64,000 bases of DNA from Cupriavidus pauculus (GCF_002858765.1 NZ_PJRP01000014.1:1-64000); one strand, 5' to 3'. Numbered from the stretch's first letter, positions 45,626 through 55,904 are shown. The notes: generated by a model not told the origin, from the letters alone. Numbers and translations: made by a program.

Positions 45626-46819
45626 TCAGTGCGTTTGATTCTTCAGCTGTTCAAGCAACTGACGCTGCCGGGTGAGCTCCGTTTTCTGGGCCTGCATGAC
45701 CGCATAGCGACGCTCCAGCTCGCTGCGCTGACCCACCAGCTGGCTTTGCGAGGCATCCAGATCGCCCTGCTGCTGTTGCCGCTTCTCCTGCAACGCCGCA
45801 CCCGACCGCTCCACGTTTGCCGTGACACTGGCCGTGATGTCGTCCTGCAGCTTCGCGCGCCGCGCATCCGATTCCTGCTGCAGCGCCTTGATGCGGTTCG
45901 CGTAGTCGTCACGTGCCCGGTCCAACTGCTCGCGGTACTGTTTCTGCATCGCGGAATCCTGGTCCCGCAGCTGCCGGTACTTCTCGCTGTATTCGTCGCG
46001 CGTCAGGCGCTGGTTCGGTAAATCCCGGTATTGCGACTGCAGGGCCTGCACTCGTCCGCGATAGGCCTGGGACAGCGCCGCAGTGCGCGCATCCAGATCC
46101 TTCCGGAGCCCATCTGTCCGCTCGCGCATCTCCTGCTGAATCGCAAGGTTTGCCGCCTGCACCTCCCTGCTGACGGTTGACCTGATGTTCTGCTGGTCCT
46201 GCTGCAGCTGCCGCTGTTCGGCATCAAGCCCGGTCTTCGCCTGCTGAACGTTCTCATTGAACACCTGGTTTGACGCATTCCACTCCCCGATCTTCCGGGA
46301 GAGCTGTGCGTCATCGTCGCCCAGAGTGGCTTCCCGCTTCTGGAGCTCCGCCTCCGCCGAGGCAAGGAAAGCCGGAAATTTCGGATCGCTGACGATGACG
46401 GTGCGACCACCATGCGCGCTTTTGGGCGTCGCCTCGAAGGCCGCCGAAGTGCCGTCGAAGGAGAACTGGCTGTCCCAGTCCTGTCCATCGAATCTCGCCT
46501 GCGCGGTGCCGGACAGCTGCCTGACTTCGCCTGCTTTGGCGGCAGGCGCCAGAACTGCGGTGTCGTTTAGCGTCCCGATCTTTTTGTACAGGTCCTCCGT
46601 GGGAAGGACCGTGGCGGTGACGTGGTACCGCCATTGCCGCGGCTCCCTGCTTACGACTTCCCAGTCCTGAATCCGGAGCGCCTTTACCTGCCATTGCCCG
46701 GAAAGGCGCTGCGCAAGCGCAGCCTTCATGTCAGGACCATAGTCTCCGCACCCTGCAATCAGAGCACTCAGACAGATGGCGAGGACACACGGAACCGTGC
46801 CCATGGATAGGGATTTCAT
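45626..46819 (-). CDS. Coiled-coil lipoprotein paired with the large membrane protein
   Basis: A 397-residue lipoprotein with lipobox LSALIAGC (Cys24). Residues about 30-145 form a beta-rich domain (WQVKALRIQDWEVVSREPRQ). From about 150 to the end the sequence is Gln/Arg/Glu-rich and strongly coiled-coil prone (LDAEQRQLQQDQQNIRST, then similar heptads), long enough to cross much of the periplasm. ATG 46819 begins the signal peptide; the frame opening at 46867 adds a non-signal stretch. It is the first gene of a two-gene unit, so the two products probably act together across the envelope. Confidence 0.75.
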   Translation of the reverse strand: MKSLSMGTVPCVLAICLSALIAGCGDYGPDMKAALAQRLSGQWQVKALRIQDWEVVSREPRQWRYHVTATVLPTEDLYKKIGTLNDTAVLAPAAKAGEVRQLSGTAQARFDGQDWDSQFSFDGTSAAFEATPKSAHGGRTVIVSDPKFPAFLASAEAELQKREATLGDDDAQLSRKIGEWNASNQVFNENVQQAKTGLDAEQRQLQQDQQNIRSTVSREVQAANLAIQQEMRERTDGLRKDLDARTAALSQAYRGRVQALQSQYRDLPNQRLTRDEYSEKYRQLRDQDSAMQKQYREQLDRARDDYANRIKALQQESDARRAKLQDDITASVTANVERSGAALQEKRQQQQGDLDASQSQLVGQRSELERRYAVMQAQKTELTRQRQLLEQLKNQTH

Positions 46820-48156
46820 TTTTCTAATGACCCGCAAGTACGGATTAGTCTTTGCCCAGGACATCAATTGACCTGGCTACCGAAGCCTGAGATATCGGTT
46901 TGAAGCGACGCTCTCCACACCCCACGCTGGGAGTAGCCTTGCGTAAAGGAAGGAATCGTTAAGCCCGATCTCCGGTGGATGAGCAGATTGGCAGGAGGAG
47001 CGCAGGTCCGATCAGCCGCCGCCACGATCAGGAACAGCTGTGAACACAGGCGACTCAGTGACCCCGCGATGGTGATGAGTCCAGGTGAACTTTTATCCGG
47101 CGACCTGCGGGTGCACACAAACAAAGCATTCGACAGCGAGGATGCCCGGCCTGTGCAATTGCTACGTGGGACATTGATTATTGGAACTTAACCTTTTAGA
47201 TCGCAAAGGCGCGGCATGAGGTGTATTTATTCTTGCGATCCATTGGCGCAACATAGAGTGCGGTGGCGCTCCGCATTATTTGAACGGGATCAATGGGGAC
47301 AGCCGTTGAAGCTGCACCGCTACCGTTGAGACAGCGCATTGCGGAGATCGTAAGAAGCTTGCAAAAAGGCATGCATTATGAGAATTGGCCGATCGGTTCA
47401 AAGGTGTAGCGGCTAGCAACGAAAAGTTCGTGCGCCTCCTTTTTCGTACCTTCCCCGAAATCCAAAGGAACCGTGTGACTTTGGAATAAATAAACAGCAT
47501 GCCTGGCACTTGCCAGAAATCGATTCCATAGGATTTGGTAGCAGTGAGAGTTGAGAGGCCACAGTCCGCTTCGCGTCGGCTGCAATGAACCGCCGCGCTT
47601 CTCCCGCTTCTCTCCCTTGGCAGGCAAGTTTGATCGCTTCGCTCCGATGCAGTATTGGCTGGGCGCGTGTTTGATCAGAACCGTTTAGGGGAACAATAGC
47701 AACCGACCACCCTTTGAAGGCGCCCGGCCGTCCCTATCATCCATAGTTTCGTGGCAGTTAATCATCGCTGCCTGACAGCAGACTCATCTCGTCCACACTC
47801 GACTTGAACATCAGTAACAGCTGGCTGTGCGCCCAAGGCCAATTGTCCACCAAGCTATTAAACAATCGCAGCATCATGCCGCGCCATCGATGAAGGCTTG
47901 CGCCACCATTAAATTGCCGTTCCGTGCGTTGACGGAGATCGTTGAACGTCCGCTTGCCCAGTTGACTGGGACCCCGCTCGGTCTGGAGCGGTTACCGAGT
48001 GGGCTTGTACTCGCTGGAGAAGCGCCGCCTTAGCATGGCTCACGCCGTGAGCGGTCGGTAGCAACCATCCCGGGCCGCAACCGGATAGCGGACGGTTAGC
48101 AAAAATCTCAAGCGTCAAGATGTACTCTGCGCACTTAAGCGCGTGATGAGCACGGG
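46820..48156. other. 1.3-kb interval with no supported gene
   Basis: Frames here are short and show no domain. A palindrome GCTCAC-GCC-GTGAGC lies at 48038-48052. The promoter of the lipoprotein/membrane-protein unit should lie at the left end. The rest may be degraded sequence. Confidence 0.4.
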
Positions 48157-48906
48157 CTAAAGATCCTGCGCCAAGCTCTCCAGCGAGACGATTCGCGTTT
48201 GCAAAATTTTCATGTCATCGCCTGAAAAACGCTTACCTAAACCAGATCCACTAGATTGCATAAAATCAATAAGATCTGGGATATCACCATCTCTTTCAAC
48301 AAACAGATATCGTATATCGTCCGCATTAAATCCGAGCAGACAGTATTCGAATGTTATATTATTTGCCTCCTCAACAGAACCAGCCTTATTCCATTTTGCG
48401 GCCGACATAAAAAAACTAATCTTTTCATGATCTGGTAGATATCGCCACTCAGATTCCTGGTAAAAATCAATGTTGTTGGTGATTACACCCTTAACCCTCA
48501 TGCTGCCAGTCAGTGGCTTAATGTTTCTGGCAATCTTCAGAAATTGACGCCTTGTTTCACTCATCGTTTCGTTGTTGACCCCAAGCGTTTCCGAATTTAG
48601 GCTCTGGAACGAATCTCCCAGCATGCTGGTTTCGCTTAAATAGATCACTGGATTTAATCTATTCCGAACTGCCCACGATCTTGACATTCCAATACCGTAG
48701 TTTCCATACTGTTGAACGTGTAGATCCACACGCCCGAGCGGTATGTCGCAGAAGCAAACCATCGGAAATGCATTCGAAAGATTTTTCCCGGACCAACTCA
48801 TATCTTCAAGGCAGTATCTAGGATGAAATCCGTCCTTGAGAATGCTCTTAAGATAATCTAACTTTGGAGTGAAGTGAAATAACGTTTGCGATTTTGGTCT
48901 TGCCAT
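48157..48906 (-). CDS. AbiGi-like abortive-infection protein
   Basis: A 249-residue protein opening MARPKSQTLFHFTPKLDYLK, then ILKDGFHPRYCLEDMSW and PMVCFCDIPLGRVDLHVQQY. This N-terminal pattern is that of AbiGi, the antitoxin partner of the AbiG phage-abortive system. Base composition is clearly lower in GC than the neighbours, indicating separate transfer. The expected AbiGii toxin gene is not found beside it, so it is either an orphan or acts with another gene. A TATAAT box lies at 48934-48939 on its strand. Confidence 0.7.
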   Translation of the reverse strand: MARPKSQTLFHFTPKLDYLKSILKDGFHPRYCLEDMSWSGKNLSNAFPMVCFCDIPLGRVDLHVQQYGNYGIGMSRSWAVRNRLNPVIYLSETSMLGDSFQSLNSETLGVNNETMSETRRQFLKIARNIKPLTGSMRVKGVITNNIDFYQESEWRYLPDHEKISFFMSAAKWNKAGSVEEANNITFEYCLLGFNADDIRYLFVERDGDIPDLIDFMQSSGSGLGKRFSGDDMKILQTRIVSLESLAQDL

Positions 48907-49709
48907 GATTTTGGTTTTTTTGATACTTTTCTGATTATATTAGTATATTATGGAGACTAGCTGGATGACCAGATGCGGCATACATTAATCAATGTCTCTG
49001 ACACTTACGCACCTGAGAAGCTGAGCGCCCGCTGCGTGCCAGACCACGGTGACTCGCACCAGCAATCGACCTAATGACAATTGGGTCCCTAAGGGGCAGC
49101 GTCAGCCGTGATGCATCGGTCCAGGTCAAGTATTTCTGGCAAAGCTCAAACATCGTTGCCAAGCGACCGAACTTGGGGATACCGGTCATCATTGCTGAGA
49201 CCGCCGGATGTCCGAGGGTCGTGGGCAACCTCCGTCGGGCCAACCAGTGCCCGTGATCGCGTTTCACGTTACCAATACGCTTTGCGCCAGCGACGCCCTG
49301 GCTTCAAGCCCACGTCACGGAGCCGACAGCGACCTGCCTCTCCACCAGGACAGCTGGCCTGACAGCGCGGCCGAGAGGACCCTTCCTACGTCCGGAGCCC
49401 TCTAGCCGGCTGCTGAAGTACTGTTTTTCGAACCTCGACCCAATACTGACTGCCCAATAGAAGGACCCACTATCAGTTTTCTCGGCATGACCGAGGGGGA
49501 TGCTCCCCTCGCGAGGCCTCAATCTGGGGTGCCGGAAAGGTATTTCAACAGCGAGCTAGAACGCATGCCTGAGATAAGGTGTCAGTATATGAGTCCTCCC
49601 ACCATGTCAGCAATAAAAATAACCTAGATCATTATCATGGATATTTGAATAATGTATGGCACCACGCATATGAGTGAGAAGAATGAGAACGCATCACGAA
49701 TATACGTAT
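48907..49709. other. 0.8-kb interval between two defence-type genes
   Basis: AT-rich ends (48907-48960 and 49560-49700) flank a GC-rich middle with no supported gene. The left AT-rich end is the AbiGi promoter region. No AbiGii-like toxin is encoded. Confidence 0.4.
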
Positions 49710-50720
49710 TTACTCAGTCTTTCGGCGTCGAGCTCGGATGTTAATTAAATGCTTCTGCCCGAAGTTTGTTAGCCTCCAGTAGACGTTTGCATCGGAAACA
49801 GCCCGTTTTTTTGCTCCAGGAGCAATGAGCCCAAGCGCCTGCAACTGAACCCTAATCTGGTCTTGGATAACGTATGGAACAATAATATCAGTCAACGAAT
49901 TGAATTTAGTATATTCTGTCGGCACTTCATGCCAAAACGCAAGCTTTACCTTGGACATCAACTCCGTATCTGAACATTCCGCCGCCATAGATGGCCCACA
50001 ATAAGAAAAAATACGATCCCAACTCGGTGCCAGATTTAGTCTTTTCTTGCTACCTTCCTTATCCGCTTTCAATTCCGTGCTAACTGCGATGGTATCGTCA
50101 CCTTGCTCAAGTGTCTCGCTACCCGATGGTGGACTGTTTGCATCGAGAACGGCGCCGAGCTCGAATTGCGCTACTTTCGCCCGCAAGTCCTGCAATTCTC
50201 GAAGCGTACTCTCGGTGATCGCATATCTCCCCGGAACCCATCCGGGAGATGGATGCTGCTTTCTAAGCTGCACCAGGCTCCGAGAAACTTTCCCTCCTAG
50301 ATCCTCCGCTGTGCTCCAGAATTTGCAGTGCTTTGCTTGCGCTTTAGATCGAAAATTTTCGAGCTTTTGCTGAAGCTCTTCTGTTTTTTCAACATTGGAT
50401 GCTTTTAGGGAAGTAAGATCGGAATGAAGAAAACAGATGACTGGCTTTCCGATGCTGACGGCATAGTCGAATTCCATCTCTGTATATCCGGATCCGCCGG
50501 GGCCGACCGATCCGTATTTCCCGGCAATTATTAGAACGTAATAGTCACAGCCCTCGATTACTTCTTTTATTAGACTCCAAGCATCTTCGTCAGTCGCAGG
50601 AAATAGCTCCATGCCGGCCGGAATACAATCCAGTTCTAGAAGAGCGTGAATTACTGCCTTTCTCTCTTCGATAAGATCCTTGAAAGTCGATGAAACGAAG
50701 ACCTGATGTTTTATTTCCAC
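49710..50720 (-). CDS. DUF4062 domain protein, putative defence or stress effector
   Basis: A 336-residue protein. Residues 1-100 form a DUF4062 domain (QVFVSSTFKDLIEERKAVIH, then GCDYYVLIIAGKYGSVG and GYTEMEFDYAV), a TIR-like Rossmann fold often at the N-terminus of NTPase or defence proteins. The middle is linker; the C-terminus (about 290-336) looks like a winged helix (VYWRLTNFGQKHLINIRARR). The start is GTG at 50720 with AGAGGG upstream. GC content is low, as for the AbiGi-like gene next to it. Confidence 0.78.
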   Translation of the reverse strand: MEIKHQVFVSSTFKDLIEERKAVIHALLELDCIPAGMELFPATDEDAWSLIKEVIEGCDYYVLIIAGKYGSVGPGGSGYTEMEFDYAVSIGKPVICFLHSDLTSLKASNVEKTEELQQKLENFRSKAQAKHCKFWSTAEDLGGKVSRSLVQLRKQHPSPGWVPGRYAITESTLRELQDLRAKVAQFELGAVLDANSPPSGSETLEQGDDTIAVSTELKADKEGSKKRLNLAPSWDRIFSYCGPSMAAECSDTELMSKVKLAFWHEVPTEYTKFNSLTDIIVPYVIQDQIRVQLQALGLIAPGAKKRAVSDANVYWRLTNFGQKHLINIRARRRKTE

Positions 50721-50939
50721 ACTTACCCTCTTTGTTAGTTATTCTTCGCGAAAGCTTGTTGGACTGATGCTGCCCACTCGGAAACCGGCGATAAACCCTT
50801 ATCTTTCAGCACCTGTTTCGGTACGTTTGGTCGCGAGTGTACCTGTGCCGTTGCTTGAGGGCATCGAGTCCCTGCGCGCTGTTTGGTTGGCGCATCATTG
50901 ATTCGAGAGTTCTAGCGTCCCCAGCCAAGGCTGCGCATA

Positions 50940-51351
50940 GGCCAGCCGGAACTCCAGTTGCGCTCCTTGGCGGCAAGGGATATGCGCATCCTGCCCGACG
51001 CCGTGGCCTACTACGCCGGCCTGGGGATCACCGTGTGCCGCTTGCTGACCGACAACGGCTCTGCCTTCCGCTCGCGCGAGTTCGCGCAGGCCTTCCAAGC
51101 ACTGGGCATTCGGCAAGTTTACCTGCGCCTACAGGTCGCAGACCAGTGGCAAGGCCGAACGCCTCGTCCAATCAGCCTTGAGCGAGTGGGCCTATGCCTG
51201 GACCTATCAGAATTCCCAGGCGCAAGTTCAAACGCTAACCAGCTGGCAACATCACTACAACAGGCATTGACCACATAGCCGCATCGGTGGCCTCGCACCT
51301 ATGTCCCGACTTCCGGCTTCGAGAAATAACGTCTTGACGCTTCTCAACTAG
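50940..51351 (+). pseudogene. Broken IS481-type transposase
   Basis: An integrase-core fragment reads AVAYYAGLGITVCRLLTDNG, then REFAQAFQALGIRQVY. The frame then shifts near 51120; the next frame continues TSGKAERLVQSALSEWAYAW and SWQHHYNRH before a stop, and the same frame resumes PHSRIGGLAPMSR to 51351. The order matches IS481-family transposases. The N-terminal part is missing, so the copy is inactive. Confidence 0.8.
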
Positions 51352-51768
51352 CGCGGTGGCGTACTGATTTGGCGTTGAGGCTACACCTGTTTGCGCGTAG
51401 GAACGCCCGTTGGACTGGCGCCACGCGGCGCGCCGATCGTGCCCGAACGCGCTCATTGAGCGCCGCGACGTGGCTGTCGGTCAGAGCGAAACATCGCTCA
51501 ACATCGATTTCCGACAGCCGAATCGGCAGCCGGACAGCAATAGCCCCCCCCAAGTCGTTGGCAGCGCTCCCTGGGAACGAACGCAGCATCATAAGCGCTA
51601 CTTTACGGTTGGGAGATCGAGTATTGCCTCACAACACGCGGCCATATCGACATAGCCGCATATTCGAAAAATGCCGGTAGCACCCACGACAGGCTGGGCT
51701 TCCCCGCACTGGCCTTCCGCGCATGCCGGTGGCTCTCCGGCGAGCTACCTTCGGACGACCCTGGAACA
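51352..51768. other. Interval after the IS481 remnant, nothing recognised
   Basis: About 420 bases with overlapping frames and no domain. It may include the former right end of the IS481-type element, but I cannot identify an inverted repeat. Confidence 0.35.
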
Positions 51769-52023
51769 CTACTGGAACAGCGTCAGATCAACGTTGTCGG
51801 GTTTCAGCTTGAGAAGCAGTACATCGTAGTACCAACCCAAGGCACCGAACCCCACCGCGACGGCGAGGACAGACATCTGAGTCCAGACATCGAACGAGCT
51901 TCCAAGAAATAGCGTCACGATAAAGAACAGAAGGAATAGGCCGGACAGCAGCTGGCACGCAGTCAGGAACAAGCCGCGAAAAGTCATCAGCAGATGAAAG
52001 AGCACTGCCTTGATAGCGCGCAT
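51769..52023 (-). CDS. Small membrane protein of unknown function
   Basis: An 84-residue protein (MRAIKAVLFHLLMTFRGLFL) with two hydrophobic helices (about 8-43 and 50-68) and a short polar end (KLKPDNVDLTLFQ). The start at ATG 52023 begins at the basic-hydrophobic segment; the longer frame to 52161 adds a Cys-rich stretch out of character. It lies 156 bases downstream of the MFS gene on the same strand. I do not recognise the family. Confidence 0.55.
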   Translation of the reverse strand: MRAIKAVLFHLLMTFRGLFLTACQLLSGLFLLFFIVTLFLGSSFDVWTQMSVLAVAVGFGALGWYYDVLLLKLKPDNVDLTLFQ

Positions 52024-52179
52024 TGGAACACCAGACTTGTTGGTGAGGAACAAGATATCGGCACGTTCACGGTCCGCCCGTGCCCCCCAGAGGCGAAAGA
52101 TCGCTCCCGCGCCAGGAAAAAAGGTGCAAGAACACAATGGTGTGCAGCGCTCTTGCGACACTGGACGGCCTGCACGAGA

Positions 52180-53526
52180 CTACTCCGCCGATTTCGCCAC
52201 CGACCTTACCGCGCCCACGTCTCTTTCACTGCCTGGCAAACGCGTAACAGCGAAGACCGCCAGGACGCCCGGGATCGCAAACACCAGGAAATTGGACGCT
52301 GCTTCGAAATGCTGGCTGAGCAGCCAGCCGCCGAGTGCCGGCCCGGCGACCGCCCCGATTCGCCCCGCGGAGGCGGCCCATCCGACACCGGTCGAGCGGA
52401 TCCGCGAAGGATATAGGTGCGCGGCGTAGGCGTACACCATGCACAGCGTCCCAATTGTCGTGGCACCCGCACACATTAACAACAACGTCAGCACGCCAGG
52501 CGAAGGATTGAAGCCGAGCAGGCCAATGGAAATGGCTGCGATGGAAAAGAACAGCATCAGCGTAGGCCTGCCGCCATACCGGTCCGCGAGCCATCCGCTG
52601 CACAGGCAGCCGAGCACCGCACCCACGTTGAGCGTCACGAGGAACGATATCGCCGATCCCAGCGGATAGCCGCTGGCCGCCATGAACTTGGGCAGCCAGG
52701 TGTTGAGGCCGTAGACCATCAGCATGCACATGCCGAACGCTGTCCAGAGCCACAACGTCGTGGCCGCGCGACCTCGTCGGAAGAGTTCGGCGGCGTTCGC
52801 CGCCACGGCGTCGCCTCGTGATCCTTCGGCAGATGCCGCGAGAACACCCGCGCCTCCACGGAACTGTGGCGCATATCGACGCAACAGCGGCTCTGCCTCG
52901 TCAATGCGGCCGCGCGCCAGGAGGAACGCCAGCGACTCCGGGAGCCAGCGGTAAAGCAACGGGAGGCTAAGCAGTGACAGCCCCGCAATGAAGAAACTGA
53001 TCCGCCAGCCATATTCGGGTGTCAGCGACTTCCCAATCAGAGCCGCAACCACGCCACCGATGGCATAGCAGCTCAGCACGAGGGTGACCATGCGGTTGCG
53101 GGCGGCGGGTGGTGCCATCTCCGCCATGAGCGCCACGATATTTGGCACCATGCCGCCCAGCCCCACACCGGTCAGGAACCGACAGAGAGCAAATTGTGTG
53201 GCATTTTCTGCGAATCCGTTGGCGAAGGCGGCAAGACTGAAGACGACAAGGCAAACCAGGATGACGGGTTTGCGCCCGTACCGGTCGGACGCACTTCCCA
53301 GACTGAGTGCGCCGACCATCATCCCGAGTAGCGCACTACTCCCGATCAAGCCGGCCGTGACCGGTGACAGCCCCCAGTCGGTCATGAGATATGGCAGCAC
53401 GGCCCCGTAGATTACGAGATCATAGCCGTCACACAGCATCAGAACAGAACACCAGAACATGACCATGAGGTGAAACGCATTGACACGCGTATCCCGCAGG
53501 ATCTCGTCAGCCATGTGCTGATTCAT
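52180..53526 (-). CDS. MFS transporter, aromatic acid:H+ symporter type
   Basis: A 448-residue permease with twelve predicted helices. The first helix carries DGYD (LMLCDGYDLVIYGAVLPYL) and the loop between helices 2 and 3 reads GSASDRYGRKPVILV, both typical of the AAHS group (BenK/PcaK type) that imports benzoate-like acids with protons. ATG 53526 follows TGGAGA; the preceding TTG is not needed. No catabolic genes for aromatic acids lie nearby, so the substrate is open. Confidence 0.88.
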   Translation of the reverse strand: MNQHMADEILRDTRVNAFHLMVMFWCSVLMLCDGYDLVIYGAVLPYLMTDWGLSPVTAGLIGSSALLGMMVGALSLGSASDRYGRKPVILVCLVVFSLAAFANGFAENATQFALCRFLTGVGLGGMVPNIVALMAEMAPPAARNRMVTLVLSCYAIGGVVAALIGKSLTPEYGWRISFFIAGLSLLSLPLLYRWLPESLAFLLARGRIDEAEPLLRRYAPQFRGGAGVLAASAEGSRGDAVAANAAELFRRGRAATTLWLWTAFGMCMLMVYGLNTWLPKFMAASGYPLGSAISFLVTLNVGAVLGCLCSGWLADRYGGRPTLMLFFSIAAISIGLLGFNPSPGVLTLLLMCAGATTIGTLCMVYAYAAHLYPSRIRSTGVGWAASAGRIGAVAGPALGGWLLSQHFEAASNFLVFAIPGVLAVFAVTRLPGSERDVGAVRSVAKSAE

Positions 53527-53729
53527 CAATGTCTCCAGATGAGTTTACCGGTTGAGGTTGCCGAACTGATGACGTCCTCGCGACGTCATCAGGCCTGCTT
53601 GATGGAAGCAGTACTCGTATGATCACGAAGACAGAACAAGCGAGCCGGATGCCCCCACCTCACGCACGTTGTCGAAGCGCCGCCGACTCCTGTATCCTGA
53701 AAGGCCCGTCTTTAGCGTCAAACGAATCT

Positions 53730-53927
53730 ATGCGTCTGCTTATCGCCCTCGTTCTTCCCTGGCTCCAGTTCTTCACAATTGGCCGGCCGTTCGCGGGCAT
53801 CATTTGCTTAATCCTGCAGCTCACGGTCATCGGCTGGATTCCCGCAGCGATCTGGTCCGTCTACGCGCTGAGCCAGTACAAGACTGACCAGAAGATCCAG
53901 GCAGCGCTCAATAACCGCGGTCGCTAA
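53730..53927 (+). CDS. Pmp3/YqaE-like small membrane protein
   Basis: A 65-residue protein with two membrane helices (LLIALVLPWLQFFTIGR and GIICLILQLTVIGWIPAAIW) followed by the Pmp3-family end VYALSQYKTDQKIQAAL. The order PxxQFF then GWIPAxxW-x-x-Y is characteristic. Pmp3-like proteins influence membrane potential and salt or stress tolerance in other organisms. ATG 53730 is the start at the first helix. Confidence 0.8.
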   Translation: MRLLIALVLPWLQFFTIGRPFAGIICLILQLTVIGWIPAAIWSVYALSQYKTDQKIQAALNNRGR

Positions 53928-54064
53928 TTCGGATACGCCGCGCTGGCAAGGCATTCAATCGCGCCATCGCCGCCTGAAAAGCGTTGAAGTGTGAGGCAGT
54001 TGAGCCGCGCGCTCAGAGCTCCAGAATACGTGTAGCACCAGAGCGTCGCCAGCTATCAAAACTG

Positions 54065-54093
54065 AGAGGGCACCTTTTCCTGAGGTGCCCTCT
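54065..54093. terminator. Bidirectional hairpin terminator after the lasso operon
   Basis: AGAGGGCACCT, a seven-base loop, then AGGTGCCCTCT form a perfect 11-bp stem between the convergent Pmp3-like gene (ends 53927) and the lasso exporter gene (ends 54159). Short T-runs occur on both sides, so it probably ends transcription from both directions. Confidence 0.75.
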
Positions 54094-54158
54094 TATCGTC
54101 CCATGCTGTCCCGTCGTGCGCCTGCGCCGAGCGGCTCCACCCGGCGCCAACCGGCGGA

Positions 54159-55904
54159 CTAACCAAGCTGCACAAGATGATCGGTGTCGCGAATCACTGC
54201 CTTGCGGTGCGTGATCGCGACAACCGTGACCTCCCCGGCAATCCGGCGAATATGGTCCATGATCCCTGCCTCCGTTGTGTCGTCGAGCGCCGAACTCGCT
54301 TCATCCAGGAACAGGAACTCCGGTTTCCCGTATAGCGCCCGCGCAATAGCGATGCGCTGACGCTCACCGCCGGACAACTTCAGGCCGCGCTCCCCAACTA
54401 CGGTAGCGAACCCGTCGGGCAACGCTTTGATGCGCTCGAGGATTGCCGCCTTCGCGGCAGCCTCGCCCAATCGATTCTCATCGAGCGACCGACCCAAGGT
54501 GATGTTGGCCGCCAGCGTGTCATTGAGCAGCATCACCTCCTGGGGCACCACGCCAATTGCGCCATACCAGTCTTGGCGATAGATGCTGCTCAGATCCGTG
54601 CCGTCGACGCGAATCTCTCCAGCCGACGGCTCCAAAGCCCTGAGCGCAAGCCGCAGGATCGTGGACTTGCCGGACCCCGTCTCGCCCACGATAAAGGTGA
54701 TGGCCCCGCGCATGGCCACAAAGCTCACCCCGGCAATCCCTCGCCCGTCCTCGTAGGAAAACGCGACGTCTCGAAACGCCAGCGCTCCGGCAGTGACTGG
54801 AACGTCTCCACGTGCCGCTCCGCCATCGCGCTCCTCGGCTGCCGCCCAGATCCTCGCGAACGGCTTGAACTGCGCATAGGACCGAACCAGGTTCTCGATG
54901 GCGAGCCCCATCATCTCAAAAGGCTGGTTAAGCTGGAGCAGCAAGGCATTGAACAGCACCACATCGCCAACCGATACCAATCCCGCGCGATAGCGCGGGA
55001 TGAAGATGGCAATTGCAATGCAAAACTGCGCAGCCAGGGCCACGCCGTGCCCACCGGCATAGGCAATGCGCTTCAGGCAGTAGCGCTGCCAGTTCATCAG
55101 GATCTCCCGTGCGCTGGCCTGGAAGCGGTCACCCATCCAGCCGGTGCTCCGGAAGTAACGCAGCGTCTCCATCGACGACACGGCATTGCCGACCAGCTGC
55201 GCATTCTGCTGACCCGCCGTGGCCGCACGTTCCAGATCCGATTTCGACCAACGGCTTGACAGGAACGTCAGTGCGACAAAGACAATGCCGTACACCAGCA
55301 CGACGATCGTGACGCGCAGATCGATCACCGCGCCCAGCACAGCCAGCGTCAACGCGAGCTGGACGGCACCCGGAACAATGATCGTGAGTGCAAACTGCGC
55401 ACAGGCTTCCAGTGCATAGCCTCCCTGCATCTGCGCTGACTGAATTTCCGCCGGGTTGTGATCGACAAAGAACCGGGGCGTCTTCTTCACCAGACGGTCG
55501 AAGAAGCTAGTCGACGCGATATAGGACAGGTGGTTTCCGACCATGGCCGCCAGGTAGGCCGACGCCTTCTGCAGCGCAAGCGCCAATCCCAGCAATAGCG
55601 CATAGAGCAAGATCGCAACGGGCAGCGTTTCCACCCAATGCCCAACCGACAGACCATCCGACAGGCCATCCACCAGGCGGGAAAAGATGTAGGGTGCGGC
55701 AACCGACGCGGTTGCCGCACCCACCACAGCGACGCCGACCATAGCCAGGGTCGTACGCGACCCGTGCCAGAACAGCTGCAGAATGCCTCGCAACGGCGCT
55801 GCAACCATACGCCAGTCACTGGCTGTAACGGCAGCGGCAGATGTGCTCAGCACCGGTGTTTTGCCGCGCATTCGCCGCGCCCACCTAGTCAATGTACTTC
55901 GCAT
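54159..55904 (-). CDS. Lasso-peptide ABC exporter (D protein)
   Basis: A 581-residue half-size ABC transporter with an N-terminal six-helix membrane domain (about 30-335) and a C-terminal ATPase: Walker A GETGSGKSTIL, signature LSGGERQRIAIARAL, Walker B FLFLDEASSALDD and the switch His in ITHRKAV. It is the McjD-type exporter that secretes a mature lasso peptide and usually gives self-immunity. ATG 55904 lies inside the end of the C gene (20-base overlap); the frame to 56015 would overlap it far more. Confidence 0.9.
   Translation of the reverse strand: MRSTLTRWARRMRGKTPVLSTSAAAVTASDWRMVAAPLRGILQLFWHGSRTTLAMVGVAVVGAATASVAAPYIFSRLVDGLSDGLSVGHWVETLPVAILLYALLLGLALALQKASAYLAAMVGNHLSYIASTSFFDRLVKKTPRFFVDHNPAEIQSAQMQGGYALEACAQFALTIIVPGAVQLALTLAVLGAVIDLRVTIVVLVYGIVFVALTFLSSRWSKSDLERAATAGQQNAQLVGNAVSSMETLRYFRSTGWMGDRFQASAREILMNWQRYCLKRIAYAGGHGVALAAQFCIAIAIFIPRYRAGLVSVGDVVLFNALLLQLNQPFEMMGLAIENLVRSYAQFKPFARIWAAAEERDGGAARGDVPVTAGALAFRDVAFSYEDGRGIAGVSFVAMRGAITFIVGETGSGKSTILRLALRALEPSAGEIRVDGTDLSSIYRQDWYGAIGVVPQEVMLLNDTLAANITLGRSLDENRLGEAAAKAAILERIKALPDGFATVVGERGLKLSGGERQRIAIARALYGKPEFLFLDEASSALDDTTEAGIMDHIRRIAGEVTVVAITHRKAVIRDTDHLVQLG

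Noticed and set aside
47276..47627. Overlapping minus-strand frames of 77 and 83 codons
   Set aside because: Neither has a ribosome site or domain, and they overlap each other in different frames.
48157..49709. A complete AbiGi/AbiGii toxin-antitoxin pair
   Set aside because: Only the AbiGi-like half is present; no AbiGii-like frame is found on either side.
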